Source: Selenomonadaceae bacterium (lineage in GTDB: Bacteria > Bacillota > Negativicutes > Selenomonadales > Selenomonadaceae). Taken from it: 64,000 nt of DNA. Shown here one piece after another: positions 45,319 through 52,829 of this stretch (the first letter of the stretch is position 1; every line of letters starts with the position of its first letter). The notes beneath the pieces were generated by a model that worked only from the letters and a program-made list of their open reading frames with translations, ran no database searches and was not told where the DNA came from. The position numbers and the translations under genes are program-made. Where the stretch lies: contig JAGABT010000013.1 in assembly GCA_017614505.1 (NCBI GenBank), forward strand, positions 1 to 64,000. The letters run 5' to 3'.

Positions 45319-46137
45319 ATGAAAATTGGAATGAAATTATTCGGCGCACTGCTGATGGCAGTCTTACTGCTGGCGAGTTTTCCGGCAGAAGCGGCATTGG
45401 GCGCGGACTGGAACAGCCAGACAATCACGGTAACCGGCTCGGGCGTTCCGCCGACGGGTACGAGGGCGGCTCAGGCAAGACTTTTGGCGCGGCGCGCGGC
45501 TATTGCTGACGCTTACCGCCAGCTGGCTGAAATTGTTGAAGGCGTGCAGGTTGACGCCGAAACTACTGTTGAAATGGCGATGCTCAAATCCGACACGGTT
45601 AATCTGAGAGTCGAAGCGGTTATCAAGGGCGCGCAGATTATTGACGAGGCTTTTTCCAGCGACGGCGCCTATGAAGTCACAATGCAACTGCCTATGTTCG
45701 GCGCGACTAACAGCCTTGCGGCGGCGGTACTCGAACGCCACGAGCGCATTGAGCCTTTTCCTGCGCCGGAACCCGTTCGCCCCAACGTTTCCATTGACAT
45801 AACAGTTCGCGGCGGCTACACCGGCGTTGTCATTGACTGCCGCGGCTTCCACGTCCAGCCCGTCATGAGCCCCGTCATTAAAAATTCCCACGGCACCAAA
45901 ATTTACGGACACAAAAATATTGACCCCGATTACGTCATCGAATACGGCATGGCGGATTACGCCGACAGCATGAGCCAGGCTTCGCGCGCCGGTTCCAATC
46001 CGCTCGTCATTCGCGCTGAACGCATGGACGATTTCGACTCCACGCCGATTATCAGCGTCGCCGACGCCAACAAAATCCTCAGCGAAAATGATATTTCCGG
46101 CTTCCTCGAAAAAACTGCGGTGGTCTTCCTTTACTAA
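45319..46137 (+). CDS. Exported LPP20-like protein
   Basis: 272 aa. Signal peptide (KLFGALLMAVLLLASFPAEA), then an LPP20-type region TRAAQARLLARRAAIADAYRQLAE and GVQVDAETTVEMAML, and a C-terminal beta-rich domain. No lipobox Cys, so it is probably periplasmic rather than a lipoprotein. GGGAGG lies 8 nt before the ATG; a TATAAT upstream (near 45285) may be a -10 but its -35 is poor. It ends at the hairpin element, copy 2, whose third stem can terminate it. Confidence 0.75.
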   Translation: MKIGMKLFGALLMAVLLLASFPAEAALGADWNSQTITVTGSGVPPTGTRAAQARLLARRAAIADAYRQLAEIVEGVQVDAETTVEMAMLKSDTVNLRVEAVIKGAQIIDEAFSSDGAYEVTMQLPMFGATNSLAAAVLERHERIEPFPAPEPVRPNVSIDITVRGGYTGVVIDCRGFHVQPVMSPVIKNSHGTKIYGHKNIDPDYVIEYGMADYADSMSQASRAGSNPLVIRAERMDDFDSTPIISVADANKILSENDISGFLEKTAVVFLY

Positions 46138-46175
46138 TAAATAATCAGCGTTTCTGGTTTCAGCAGTTATTGTTT

Positions 46176-46280
46176 CAGCATTTCTTTCGAGAAAGAAACG
46201 CTGGCAAAGAAAGCTGGGCCGCATAGGTCGCTTCCGGCGACCTGTGACGGCCCGCGCCCCATCCATGGGGCGCTTTTTTT
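46176..46280 (+). repeat. Three-hairpin dispersed element, copy 2 (terminator form)
   Basis: Hairpin 1 (46176-46203) CAGCATTTCTTT/AAAGAAACGCTG with loop CGAG. The linker is GCAAAGAAAGCT. Hairpin 2 (46216-46253) is GGGCCG/CGGCCC plus CATAGGTCGC/GCGACCTGTG with loop TTCCG. Hairpin 3 (46254-46273) is GCGCCCC/GGGGCGC followed by T7, a good rho-independent terminator. It lies between the convergent LPP20-like and tadA genes. Confidence 0.85.
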
Positions 46281-46287
46281 GTTTAAT

Positions 46288-46740
46288 TCAAAATCTCCGT
46301 TTCTCAAAAAACTTTTTCATAAGCTCGCGGCATTCAAATTCCAGAACGCCGGCGGTAACTTTCAGCTGGTGGTTAAGCGCGGGATTGTCGACGACGTTGA
46401 AAATGGACTCCGCCGCGCCGAATTTTGAATCGACCGCGCCATAAACCAGCCTGCCGACGCGGCTCAAAACCATAGCTCCGGCACACATCGCGCAGGGCTC
46501 AACTGTACTGTAAATCGTGCAGTTCGTCAGGCGGCGCCCAAAAATTTTGCTGGCGTCGCGCAGGACTAAAATTTCCGCGTGAGCCGTGGCGTCGCCCAGC
46601 TGCTCAATGCGATTGTGGTTGCCGCAAACTAAAATGCCGCCCTCGTCAATGAGAACGGCACCTATTGGAACTTCGCCTTCTTCGTAAGCGCGCCTGGCCT
46701 CAGCCAAAGCCAGACGCATATTTTTTTCGTCGTCATTCAA
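46288..46740 (-). CDS. tadA: tRNA-specific adenosine deaminase
   Basis: Converts A34 to inosine in tRNA-Arg(ACG). 150 aa with the deaminase motif TAHAEI (zinc His and catalytic Glu) and PCAMCAGAMVLSR (zinc Cys pair). TTG at 46740 is preferred: GGAGG lies 11 nt upstream and falls inside a longer in-frame reading, and the N-terminus then aligns with the family (MRLALAEARRAYEEGEVP). It ends 8 nt from the hairpin-element terminator. Confidence 0.93.
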   Translation of the reverse strand: MNDDEKNMRLALAEARRAYEEGEVPIGAVLIDEGGILVCGNHNRIEQLGDATAHAEILVLRDASKIFGRRLTNCTIYSTVEPCAMCAGAMVLSRVGRLVYGAVDSKFGAAESIFNVVDNPALNHQLKVTAGVLEFECRELMKKFFEKRRF

Positions 46741-46761
46741 TTCGAAATTCGCCTCCAAAAA

Positions 46762-47013
46762 CTAGTTAAGCAGACTGCGGATATCCGAGTCGCCGAAATA
46801 AAACAGCGCGGGCAGACCGGCGTTGGTAATTTCCAGATTGTACGCGCCGGAACTTTCGCCAGAGCTGGCGGCAGTATTTTTGCGCAGGAACCGGCGGTAC
46901 TCGTTGAGGAACGCGCGGTTTTTAGTGTTGCGGGGAGTATTGCTGTCCAGTTTGTGTTCGGCTTCATTCTCAACCGGCTTGACGCGCTCAATTTTTTCAA
47001 TCCTCTCAATCAT
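46762..47013 (-). CDS. Hypothetical protein (83 aa)
   Basis: Not recognised. Charged N-terminus IERIEKIERVKPVENEAEH, then RAFLNEYRRFLRKN and a Ser/Gly-rich stretch. No TM or signal. ATG at 47013 with AAGGATG upstream. It precedes tadA by 21 nt, so the two probably share a transcript. Confidence 0.6.
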   Translation of the reverse strand: MIERIEKIERVKPVENEAEHKLDSNTPRNTKNRAFLNEYRRFLRKNTAASSGESSGAYNLEITNAGLPALFYFGDSDIRSLLN

Positions 47014-47110
47014 TTTAATCACATCCTTGTCAAAAATATATCGACGAATTGCGGAGATTTGTTTAATTTTTGCAGACAAAATGAAAAAAATATCGTAAAA
47101 TATCCGCGCT

Positions 47111-48628
47111 ATGGACAGAAAAATAATTTTCATACTGCTGGGAAATGCGCTGGTGGCGTTCGCGTTCACGTTCGCGCTGCCGGTGATTTACGCGGCGGGA
47201 TTTATGCGGAGCGTTTTCGCGACGGTATTTTTCTTAGCGCTGGCGGCGGCGGTAGCATTTGCCGGAAAGATATTCGTGCGGCTCGGACGAAGGCACCGGC
47301 GGCGGCTTCCGCTCTGGGAATCGGCGGTGGCAATGCTTTTAATTTTCCCGCTGGTTGCGGCATTCGGCGCGATACCGTTCTGGTTTTTGGGCTGGCTGCC
47401 GCCGCTGGACGCGTTCCTTGAAACGGTTTCGGACGTAACTTCAGGGGGAATTTCACTGCTTTCAGCGCGGGCGCCGTATGTCCTGCGACTGTGGCAGAGC
47501 GCGCTGATGTGGTTCGGCTCGCTGGTTTTTCTGGTAATGCTGGTCACGATGATGCCGGAAGTCAGCGGGAGTTTCGGAATGACGCTCAGCCTGCATGGCG
47601 GACAGAATTTGAGTCCGCGTTTCAGCCAGATGAATCTGATAGCGCGGCGAATGCTTAGAGTTTACGCGGCGCTGACGGTTTTAAGTGCAGGACTTTTTAA
47701 ACTGGCGGGACTTGGCGGCTGGGATTCGATTTTGCTGGCTATGCGCTGTATTTCTACTGGCGGCGGGGATTTTTTTCCTGCGCGAGGAAATGCTATGGCG
47801 GAATACGCGGCGATTTTTTCAATGCTGCTGGCTTGCGGGAACTTTTTGTTTTATTACCGGCTGGCAGTGACGCTCCCTCCGGCTGCCGTGAATCAACAGG
47901 AAAATATTCTTCGCCGTGGAATTAGCTATGTGAAGACGCTAAGGAAAAATTTCCTCGGCAACGTTATTCATTTTTACAGCAACACAGAAGTGAAAGTCAG
48001 CACGGTGATAATTTTTGCTGGCGTCTGGATTATTTTGCTGAGCGGATACAGGTGGGGACACGGCGAAAGTTTTCGGCACGCGCTTTTCCACGTGATATCG
48101 TTCATGAGCACGACGGGAATAAATCTGGAGTCGCTGGAAACAGCGCATGACTTCGACAGATTTTTTATATTTATGCTGGCGATATTCGGCGGGTGCATGG
48201 GTTCAGTGACGGGCGGGCTGAAAATAATTCGCGTGGTAGTGCTGGCGAAACTCATGGCGGCGGAGCTCACGAAGGTCATGCATCCGCGCATGGTAACGAG
48301 CATTCGCGTGAACAGTTTCGCGGTACCGCCAAAAATTATCGGGCGGATTCTGGGATTTTTTTTCCTGTCGGCGCTGACGCTGTTTGTATGCGCGGCGGTT
48401 TTGAGTTTTATGGAGCCAAAATTTTCAGAGGCAGTAGCGATTTCCGTTGCGTGTCTGACGAATGTAGGAGTGCTGCCTGGAATTTGCGACGCGGCTCTTT
48501 TTTTGAGTTTACCGGCGGCGGGGAAAATTTTCTGCGTGGCGATACTGATTGTGGGGCGGCTGGAAATTTTCGCGCTGCTGATAGCGGCGGCGGGTTTGGT
48601 TTCAAGGCGAAGTTTCAAGGAATGGTGA
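47111..48628 (+). CDS. TrkH/KtrB-type potassium transporter subunit
   Basis: 505-aa channel-like membrane protein. Four pore-loop filters are visible in order: SDVTSGGIS, CISTGGGDF, SFMSTTGIN and CLTNVGVLP. The central GGLKIIRVVVLAKL segment is typical. It moves K+ (or Na+) inward with a TrkA/KtrA NAD-binding regulator, which is not encoded nearby. No clear ribosome-binding site precedes the ATG. It runs into the next gene with a 3-nt gap. Confidence 0.88.
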   Translation: MDRKIIFILLGNALVAFAFTFALPVIYAAGFMRSVFATVFFLALAAAVAFAGKIFVRLGRRHRRRLPLWESAVAMLLIFPLVAAFGAIPFWFLGWLPPLDAFLETVSDVTSGGISLLSARAPYVLRLWQSALMWFGSLVFLVMLVTMMPEVSGSFGMTLSLHGGQNLSPRFSQMNLIARRMLRVYAALTVLSAGLFKLAGLGGWDSILLAMRCISTGGGDFFPARGNAMAEYAAIFSMLLACGNFLFYYRLAVTLPPAAVNQQENILRRGISYVKTLRKNFLGNVIHFYSNTEVKVSTVIIFAGVWIILLSGYRWGHGESFRHALFHVISFMSTTGINLESLETAHDFDRFFIFMLAIFGGCMGSVTGGLKIIRVVVLAKLMAAELTKVMHPRMVTSIRVNSFAVPPKIIGRILGFFFLSALTLFVCAAVLSFMEPKFSEAVAISVACLTNVGVLPGICDAALFLSLPAAGKIFCVAILIVGRLEIFALLIAAAGLVSRRSFKEW

Positions 48629-48631
48629 GCA

Positions 48632-49360
48632 ATGGCTGAAAAAATTTTTGCACTATGCGTGGCGGTAATGCTGATGATTCACGGCGCGGCATTTGCCAAG
48701 AAAAAGGCGCCGGAAATTCCACTGAGCGAAAGGACGCGGATAGCCGTCGAAGTCGTTGACGATACAAATTTCACCGACCTGGACACGGCGGAAATTCTGC
48801 GCGACGTTCTCATAAGCCAGCTGAACGAGAAAAATCTTTACAACGTCGTAAGTGTGGGCGGCGGGCTTGAAGAAATTAAAACGCTGGGCGAAAAAACCGG
48901 CGCGGCGGACGTAGGAGACCTGCTGGTTTTCAGCCCTGAAAAAAGTTTCGTGTTCGACCGCGGCTACTACAAAAATCTCGGCGCGCAGTACGTGATTCGC
49001 TGCGAAATTCTGGGACTCGGAATTGCAAAGGGCGACCCCGATACCTTTGATATTTCGCCTGGAATTGGCGTTGGTCTGGAAACGGATGAATCTCTCGGCG
49101 TCGGGATTGGAATTTTCGGCGGCGCGGCGTCGAGCCTGCGGAATTTTTACAACGTGGCTGTGAACATGAATCTTATCGAGGTGGAGAGCAGTAAAATTGT
49201 CCTGCGGCAGAATCTGACTGGGCGCGTCATTCAGCACAAAAAGCCGCGCAAGGGTTACGACAACGCCAGCGACGAGGCTTATCTCAAGGCGATTAAAAAG
49301 ACCGCCGAAGTTGTTACAAAGCGCGTCGGCGATTATTTTAAGCAGGAAAATAAAAAATGA
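48632..49360 (+). CDS. Exported protein of unknown function, weakly CsgG-like
   Basis: 242 aa with a signal peptide (FALCVAVMLMIHGAAFA). The segment RIAVEVVDDTNFTDLDTAEI...DVLISQLNEKNLYNVV has the alpha/beta look of CsgG/TolB-N-type envelope proteins, and a later beta part reads IRCEILGLGIAKG...NMNLIEVESSKIV. This is a resemblance, not a domain call. It is coupled to the following gene (ATGA overlap). Confidence 0.65.
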   Translation: MAEKIFALCVAVMLMIHGAAFAKKKAPEIPLSERTRIAVEVVDDTNFTDLDTAEILRDVLISQLNEKNLYNVVSVGGGLEEIKTLGEKTGAADVGDLLVFSPEKSFVFDRGYYKNLGAQYVIRCEILGLGIAKGDPDTFDISPGIGVGLETDESLGVGIGIFGGAASSLRNFYNVAVNMNLIEVESSKIVLRQNLTGRVIQHKKPRKGYDNASDEAYLKAIKKTAEVVTKRVGDYFKQENKK

Positions 49361-49944
49361 CAGCGCGGGTACTTTTAACGGCGCTGATGATTTTAATTTT
49401 CGGCGCGGAGGAAGTTTCGGCGGAGGAAGGATTTTCGCTGGGCGAGGCGCTGAAAAATTTCCAAAGGCAGGAACTGAATACGAGCGTCGAGGCGCGGTTT
49501 GAGAATGACGAATTTATTCTGCGCTACAAGAAATTTTCGCTGAACTACAGCAACTTCGACGCGGAAAAAAATCTGCGCTACGTCCGGCTGAACGTCGACA
49601 ACGAAATTATTTCGCTTATGGGCAGCGGCGTGGACTGGAGCTGTGGCGTGACGGGAATTGCGTGGAAGGAAGGCGAGCATAACTTTGCGCCAATGCCGAC
49701 GGTCGGCGTGGGAATTTACCTGACGGTTATGCCCAAAACAAAAGTTTACACGAATTTTTCTGGAATGAGTTTCGGCGGGCGCGGGCACGTGCGGGATTTT
49801 GAAGCGGGCGTGCGGTACTCTCCGAGCAAAAATTTCGCTGTTACCGCCGGTTATCGCCACGTCGACGCCAAAGTTCGCAACGGCTCCAATCGCGGCGATT
49901 TTAAGACGAACGGTTTATTTATGGGCGTTCGCGCAGACTTCTGA
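49357..49944 (+). CDS. Exported small beta-barrel-like protein
   Basis: 195 aa. Signal peptide (LLTALMILIFGAEEVSA), then alternating strands (FILRYKKFSLNYSNF, GVGIYLTVMPKTKVYTNF, FEAGVRYSPSKNFAVTAGYR) ending in GVRADF with a terminal Phe, as outer-membrane barrels do. It probably forms a small porin-like barrel; no family recognised. It overlaps the previous gene by 4 nt, so the pair may work together at the outer membrane. Confidence 0.65.
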   Translation: MTARVLLTALMILIFGAEEVSAEEGFSLGEALKNFQRQELNTSVEARFENDEFILRYKKFSLNYSNFDAEKNLRYVRLNVDNEIISLMGSGVDWSCGVTGIAWKEGEHNFAPMPTVGVGIYLTVMPKTKVYTNFSGMSFGGRGHVRDFEAGVRYSPSKNFAVTAGYRHVDAKVRNGSNRGDFKTNGLFMGVRADF

Positions 49945-50026
49945 AAATTTTTCTGAAAACTTACAAGGTATTTTGGCGCGCGTATCGAATTTAACAGGAA
50001 GAAAAATTTTGAGGAGGGCGATTGAA

Positions 50027-50689
50027 ATGCTGACGTTCAATTATTACGGACACGCATGTTTCCAGCTCGACGACGGCAAATTCAAACTTTTGTTCGACCC
50101 GTTTCTTACGGGAAATCCGCAGGCGACGATTAAGGCGGACGACGTGGAGGCGGACTACGTTTTCATAACGCACGCGCACGGCGACCACGTTGGCGACGGC
50201 GGGGAAATTGTTCTGCGTACCGGCGCCACGGCGATTGGCATTCCCGAAGTTACGGATTTTGGCGGCACGAACGTCAAGACTATCGACATGAATCTCGGCG
50301 GCACGCTGAATCTGCCGTTCGGTTTCGCGCGCATGGTTCCGGCTATGCACAGCGCGGGCGTTCCTGGCGGCATTGCCTGCGGCTACGTCATTGGCATTGG
50401 CGGCAAGGTGGTTTACTTCGCGGGCGATACCTGCCTTTTCGGCGACATGAAACTGATTGGCGAGCGCGACCAGATTGACTACGCCATTCTGCCAATCGGC
50501 GGGCATTACACGATGGATTCCGTTGACGCTGCGAAGGCTGTCGAACTTCTGGGCGCGAAAAATGCAATTCCCGTCCATTACAACACGTGGGACGTTATCA
50601 GCCAGAACCCCGACGACTTCAAGGCGCGCGTGAAAACTGCGAAGGTGCATATCGTCAAGCCTGGCGAATCGCTCAATCTGGATGCGTAA
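50027..50689 (+). CDS. UPF0173 metal-dependent hydrolase
   Basis: 220-aa metallo-beta-lactamase-fold protein. Metal motif THAHGDHVGD, then HSAGVPGG, YFAGDTCLFGDM and the C-terminal PVHYNTWDVI. The start at 50027 has GAGGAGGG 9 nt upstream; the frame is open earlier but inside the previous gene. Cytoplasmic; substrate unknown for the family. Confidence 0.9.
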   Translation: MLTFNYYGHACFQLDDGKFKLLFDPFLTGNPQATIKADDVEADYVFITHAHGDHVGDGGEIVLRTGATAIGIPEVTDFGGTNVKTIDMNLGGTLNLPFGFARMVPAMHSAGVPGGIACGYVIGIGGKVVYFAGDTCLFGDMKLIGERDQIDYAILPIGGHYTMDSVDAAKAVELLGAKNAIPVHYNTWDVISQNPDDFKARVKTAKVHIVKPGESLNLDA

Positions 50690-50723
50690 CGCAGTAAAGG
50701 AGTTCGACGCCGAGCCTTTCAGC

Positions 50724-50751
50724 TTGACAAAAATTCTGGATTCGGTACAAT
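50724..50751 (+). promoter_or_regulatory. Sigma-70 promoter of miaA-hfq
   Basis: TTGACA (perfect -35), 16-nt spacer, TACAAT. It is about 40 nt before the chosen miaA GTG. Confidence 0.75.
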
Positions 50752-50789
50752 TTCTGGGTTTGAAAACTTCGCCGCGAGGAAAATTAATC

Positions 50790-51500
50790 GTGATACTGGG
50801 AGCGACGGCGACCGGCAAGAGTGCACTGGCGCTAAGGCTGGCGGAAATTCTCGGCACGGAAATAATCTCGGCGGATTCGATGGCGGTCTACAAAAATTTC
50901 AATATAGGCACGGCGAAACCTTCGGTGCAGGAACTTCAGCGAGTCAAGCATCACTTAATCGACATACTGGAGCCGGACGAGCGGTTCAGCGTGGTGGAAT
51001 TTGTGCAGCTGGCGTCGGAACTTATCACTGAGATTAATTCGCGCGGGAAAATTCCAATCGTGGCGGGCGGTACTGGACTTTACATTCAGGCGCTGCTTGA
51101 GGGCTACAACTTCAGCGCGACTTCCAAAAGCCAGTCGAAATTTTTCAGCGATACTGGCGAACTCCGTTACGACGCGCTGGTTATCGGTTTGACGGCTGAG
51201 CGCGCGGAACTTTACCGGCGTATCAACGAGCGCACGAAAAAAATGTTTGACGCCGGTCTTGTCAGCGAAGTTCAAAAACTTTTAGAAAGCGGCGTCAGTC
51301 CCAATGCGCAGGCGATGCTCGGTATCGGGTACAAAGAAACTGTCGAATATCTGCGCGGGGATTTAAGCCTTGACGAGGCAGTTTCCAAAGTAAGCCAGGC
51401 GACGCGGAATTTTGCAAAGCGCCAGCTCACGTGGTACCGGCGAATGAACTACATAAGATTTTTCAACGTCAACTCAAATTTTTTCAAAGGAGATTTTTAA
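50790..51500 (+). CDS. miaA: tRNA dimethylallyltransferase MiaA, short form
   Basis: Adds the dimethylallyl group to A37 of tRNAs reading U. The core is present: P-loop [60 protein letters not shown], and the C-terminal GYKE...[13 protein letters not shown]. Between LLEGYNF and YDALVIGLT only about 20 residues remain, so the roughly 65-70-residue insertion domain with the conserved ARIHPND-R segment is missing. The total is 236 aa against about 310. GTG at 50790 has GAGGA 9 nt upstream; earlier in-frame starts would lie before or inside the promoter. Confidence 0.9.
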   Translation: MILGATATGKSALALRLAEILGTEIISADSMAVYKNFNIGTAKPSVQELQRVKHHLIDILEPDERFSVVEFVQLASELITEINSRGKIPIVAGGTGLYIQALLEGYNFSATSKSQSKFFSDTGELRYDALVIGLTAERAELYRRINERTKKMFDAGLVSEVQKLLESGVSPNAQAMLGIGYKETVEYLRGDLSLDEAVSKVSQATRNFAKRQLTWYRRMNYIRFFNVNSNFFKGDF

Positions 51501-51501
51501 A

Positions 51502-51765
51502 ATGGCAGCGAAACCCATCAACATTCAGGACAACTTCCTAAACCAGGCGCGCAAGGAAAATGTTATGGTCGTCGTTCACCTCGTCAACGGCTTCCAGATT
51601 AAGGGGCTAGTGCGCGGCTTCGATAATTTCACGGTCGTCATTGAGACGCTCGGCAAGCAGCAGATGATTTACAAGCACGCAATTTCCACCATTACGCCGA
51701 CCAAACCGCTGAGCAGCGGCGTCGACAAATCTGCGGCGGCGAAGGAAACTGAGGCTGAGGAATAA
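51502..51765 (+). CDS. hfq: RNA chaperone Hfq
   Basis: 87 aa. Sm1 motif [22 protein letters not shown] and Sm2 YKHAISTI. Ring hexamer that pairs small RNAs with mRNAs. It follows miaA by 1 nt, the usual miaA-hfq pair; AAAGGAG lies 9 nt upstream. Charged tail of about 20 residues. Confidence 0.97.
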   Translation: MAAKPINIQDNFLNQARKENVMVVVHLVNGFQIKGLVRGFDNFTVVIETLGKQQMIYKHAISTITPTKPLSSGVDKSAAAKETEAEE

Positions 51766-51786
51766 TTTTTTGCCGGCGATTGCAAA

Positions 51787-52215
51787 ATGCTCAGAGGCTT
51801 TGAGATTTTCAGCGGCTACGAAAACTGCGGGATAAATTTGCCGACGCGCAGGACGGCCTTAAGTGCGGGCTACGACCTTGAGGCGGCGGAAAATGTTCTG
51901 GTGTCGAATAAAATTGCGCTCGTGCCGACGGGACTCAAAGCCTTTATGCTGCCCGATGAAGTCTTGCTGGTCTATATTCGTTCGAGCCTCGCAGTCAGGC
52001 ACGCGCTGACTCTGGCGAATGGCGTCGGCGTTATTGACGCGGATTATGGCGGGCATATTATTTTGCCCATGATTAGTCTCGGCGGCGATTTTGAAATTTG
52101 CAAGGGTATGCGCGTCGCGCAGGGGATTTTTCAGAAATATCTTCCTGCTGACGGCGATACCATTGGCGTCGGAGCGGTTCGCACAGGGCGTTTTGGCTCA
52201 ACGGGAGATTTCTGA
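51787..52215 (+). CDS. dut: dUTP diphosphatase
   Basis: 142 aa trimeric dUTPase. Motif 1 AGYDLEA, motif 2 RSSLAVRH, motif 3 NGVGVIDADYGG with the catalytic Asp, motif 4 around GMRVAQGIF, and motif 5 RTGRFGSTG. Keeps uracil out of DNA and supplies dUMP. It follows hfq by 21 nt and ends just before the hairpin element, copy 3. Confidence 0.93.
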   Translation: MLRGFEIFSGYENCGINLPTRRTALSAGYDLEAAENVLVSNKIALVPTGLKAFMLPDEVLLVYIRSSLAVRHALTLANGVGVIDADYGGHIILPMISLGGDFEICKGMRVAQGIFQKYLPADGDTIGVGAVRTGRFGSTGDF

Positions 52216-52232
52216 CGTTCTGATTTTTATTT

Positions 52233-52355
52233 CAGCATTTCTTTCGAGAAAGTGCAACTGCGATGAGTAAGAGCAGTTGCTGCTGGCAAAGAAAGCTGGG
52301 CCGCATAGGTCGCATCCGGCGACCTGTGACGGCCCGCGCGCCGTCCATGGCGCGC
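52233..52355 (+). repeat. Three-hairpin dispersed element, copy 3
   Basis: Same order as copies 1 and 2. Hairpin 1 (52233-52285) starts CAGCATTTCTTTCGAGAAAG and ends GCTG but carries an extra nested stem GCAACTGC/GCAGTTGC. Linker GCAAAGAAAGCT. Hairpin 2 (52298-52335) is as in copy 2 with loop ATCCG. Hairpin 3 (52336-52355) is GCGCGCC/GGCGCGC around GTCCAT, a compensated change from copy 2. There is no U-tract; a further GC-rich stretch runs to 52385. It fills most of the 197-nt space before the EamA gene. Confidence 0.8.
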
Positions 52356-52412
52356 TCCTTAAGCGCGTGCGTCCGTGTGGCGCCTCGCTAATCTTGTCAA
52401 CAGAAGAATTTT

Positions 52413-52829
52413 ATGTGGCTGGTTTTTGCGGCGTTATCGGCGGTTTTCGCAGCGCTCACGGCGATTCTGGCGAAAGTCGGAATTGAAGGCGTCAATTCAA
52501 ATCTGGCGACGGCGATTCGCACGCTGGTTGTGCTGGCAATGGCGTGGATAATGGTATTTCTCACGAAAGCTCAAGGCGGCTTAGCGTCAATCGCGCCGAA
52601 AAGCTGGCTGTTTCTGATTTTATCGGGGCTGGCTACCGGCGCGTCGTGGCTGTGCTATTTCAAGGCGCTGCAAATCGGCGAAGTCTCAAAAGTCGTGCCG
52701 GTCGACAAACTCAGTATCGTACTCACCGTAATTTTCGCGGTACTCTTCCTCAACGAATCGGTTACGCAAAAATCAATCGTTGGGTGCATTTTAATTGGAA
52801 TTGGGACATTGCTTATGGTGCTGAAATGA
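52413..52829 (+). CDS. Half-size EamA/DMT-family membrane protein
   Basis: 138 aa with four TM helices, one EamA repeat (LATAIRTLVVLAMAWIMVFL, TGASWLCYFKALQIGEVSKVVPVDKLS). Two-repeat members have ten TM segments; this is the single-repeat form, expected to dimerise. It may export small molecules; substrate unknown. Its stop overlaps the rarA start (ATGA). The ribosome-binding site is weak (AGAAG). Confidence 0.85.
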   Translation: MWLVFAALSAVFAALTAILAKVGIEGVNSNLATAIRTLVVLAMAWIMVFLTKAQGGLASIAPKSWLFLILSGLATGASWLCYFKALQIGEVSKVVPVDKLSIVLTVIFAVLFLNESVTQKSIVGCILIGIGTLLMVLK

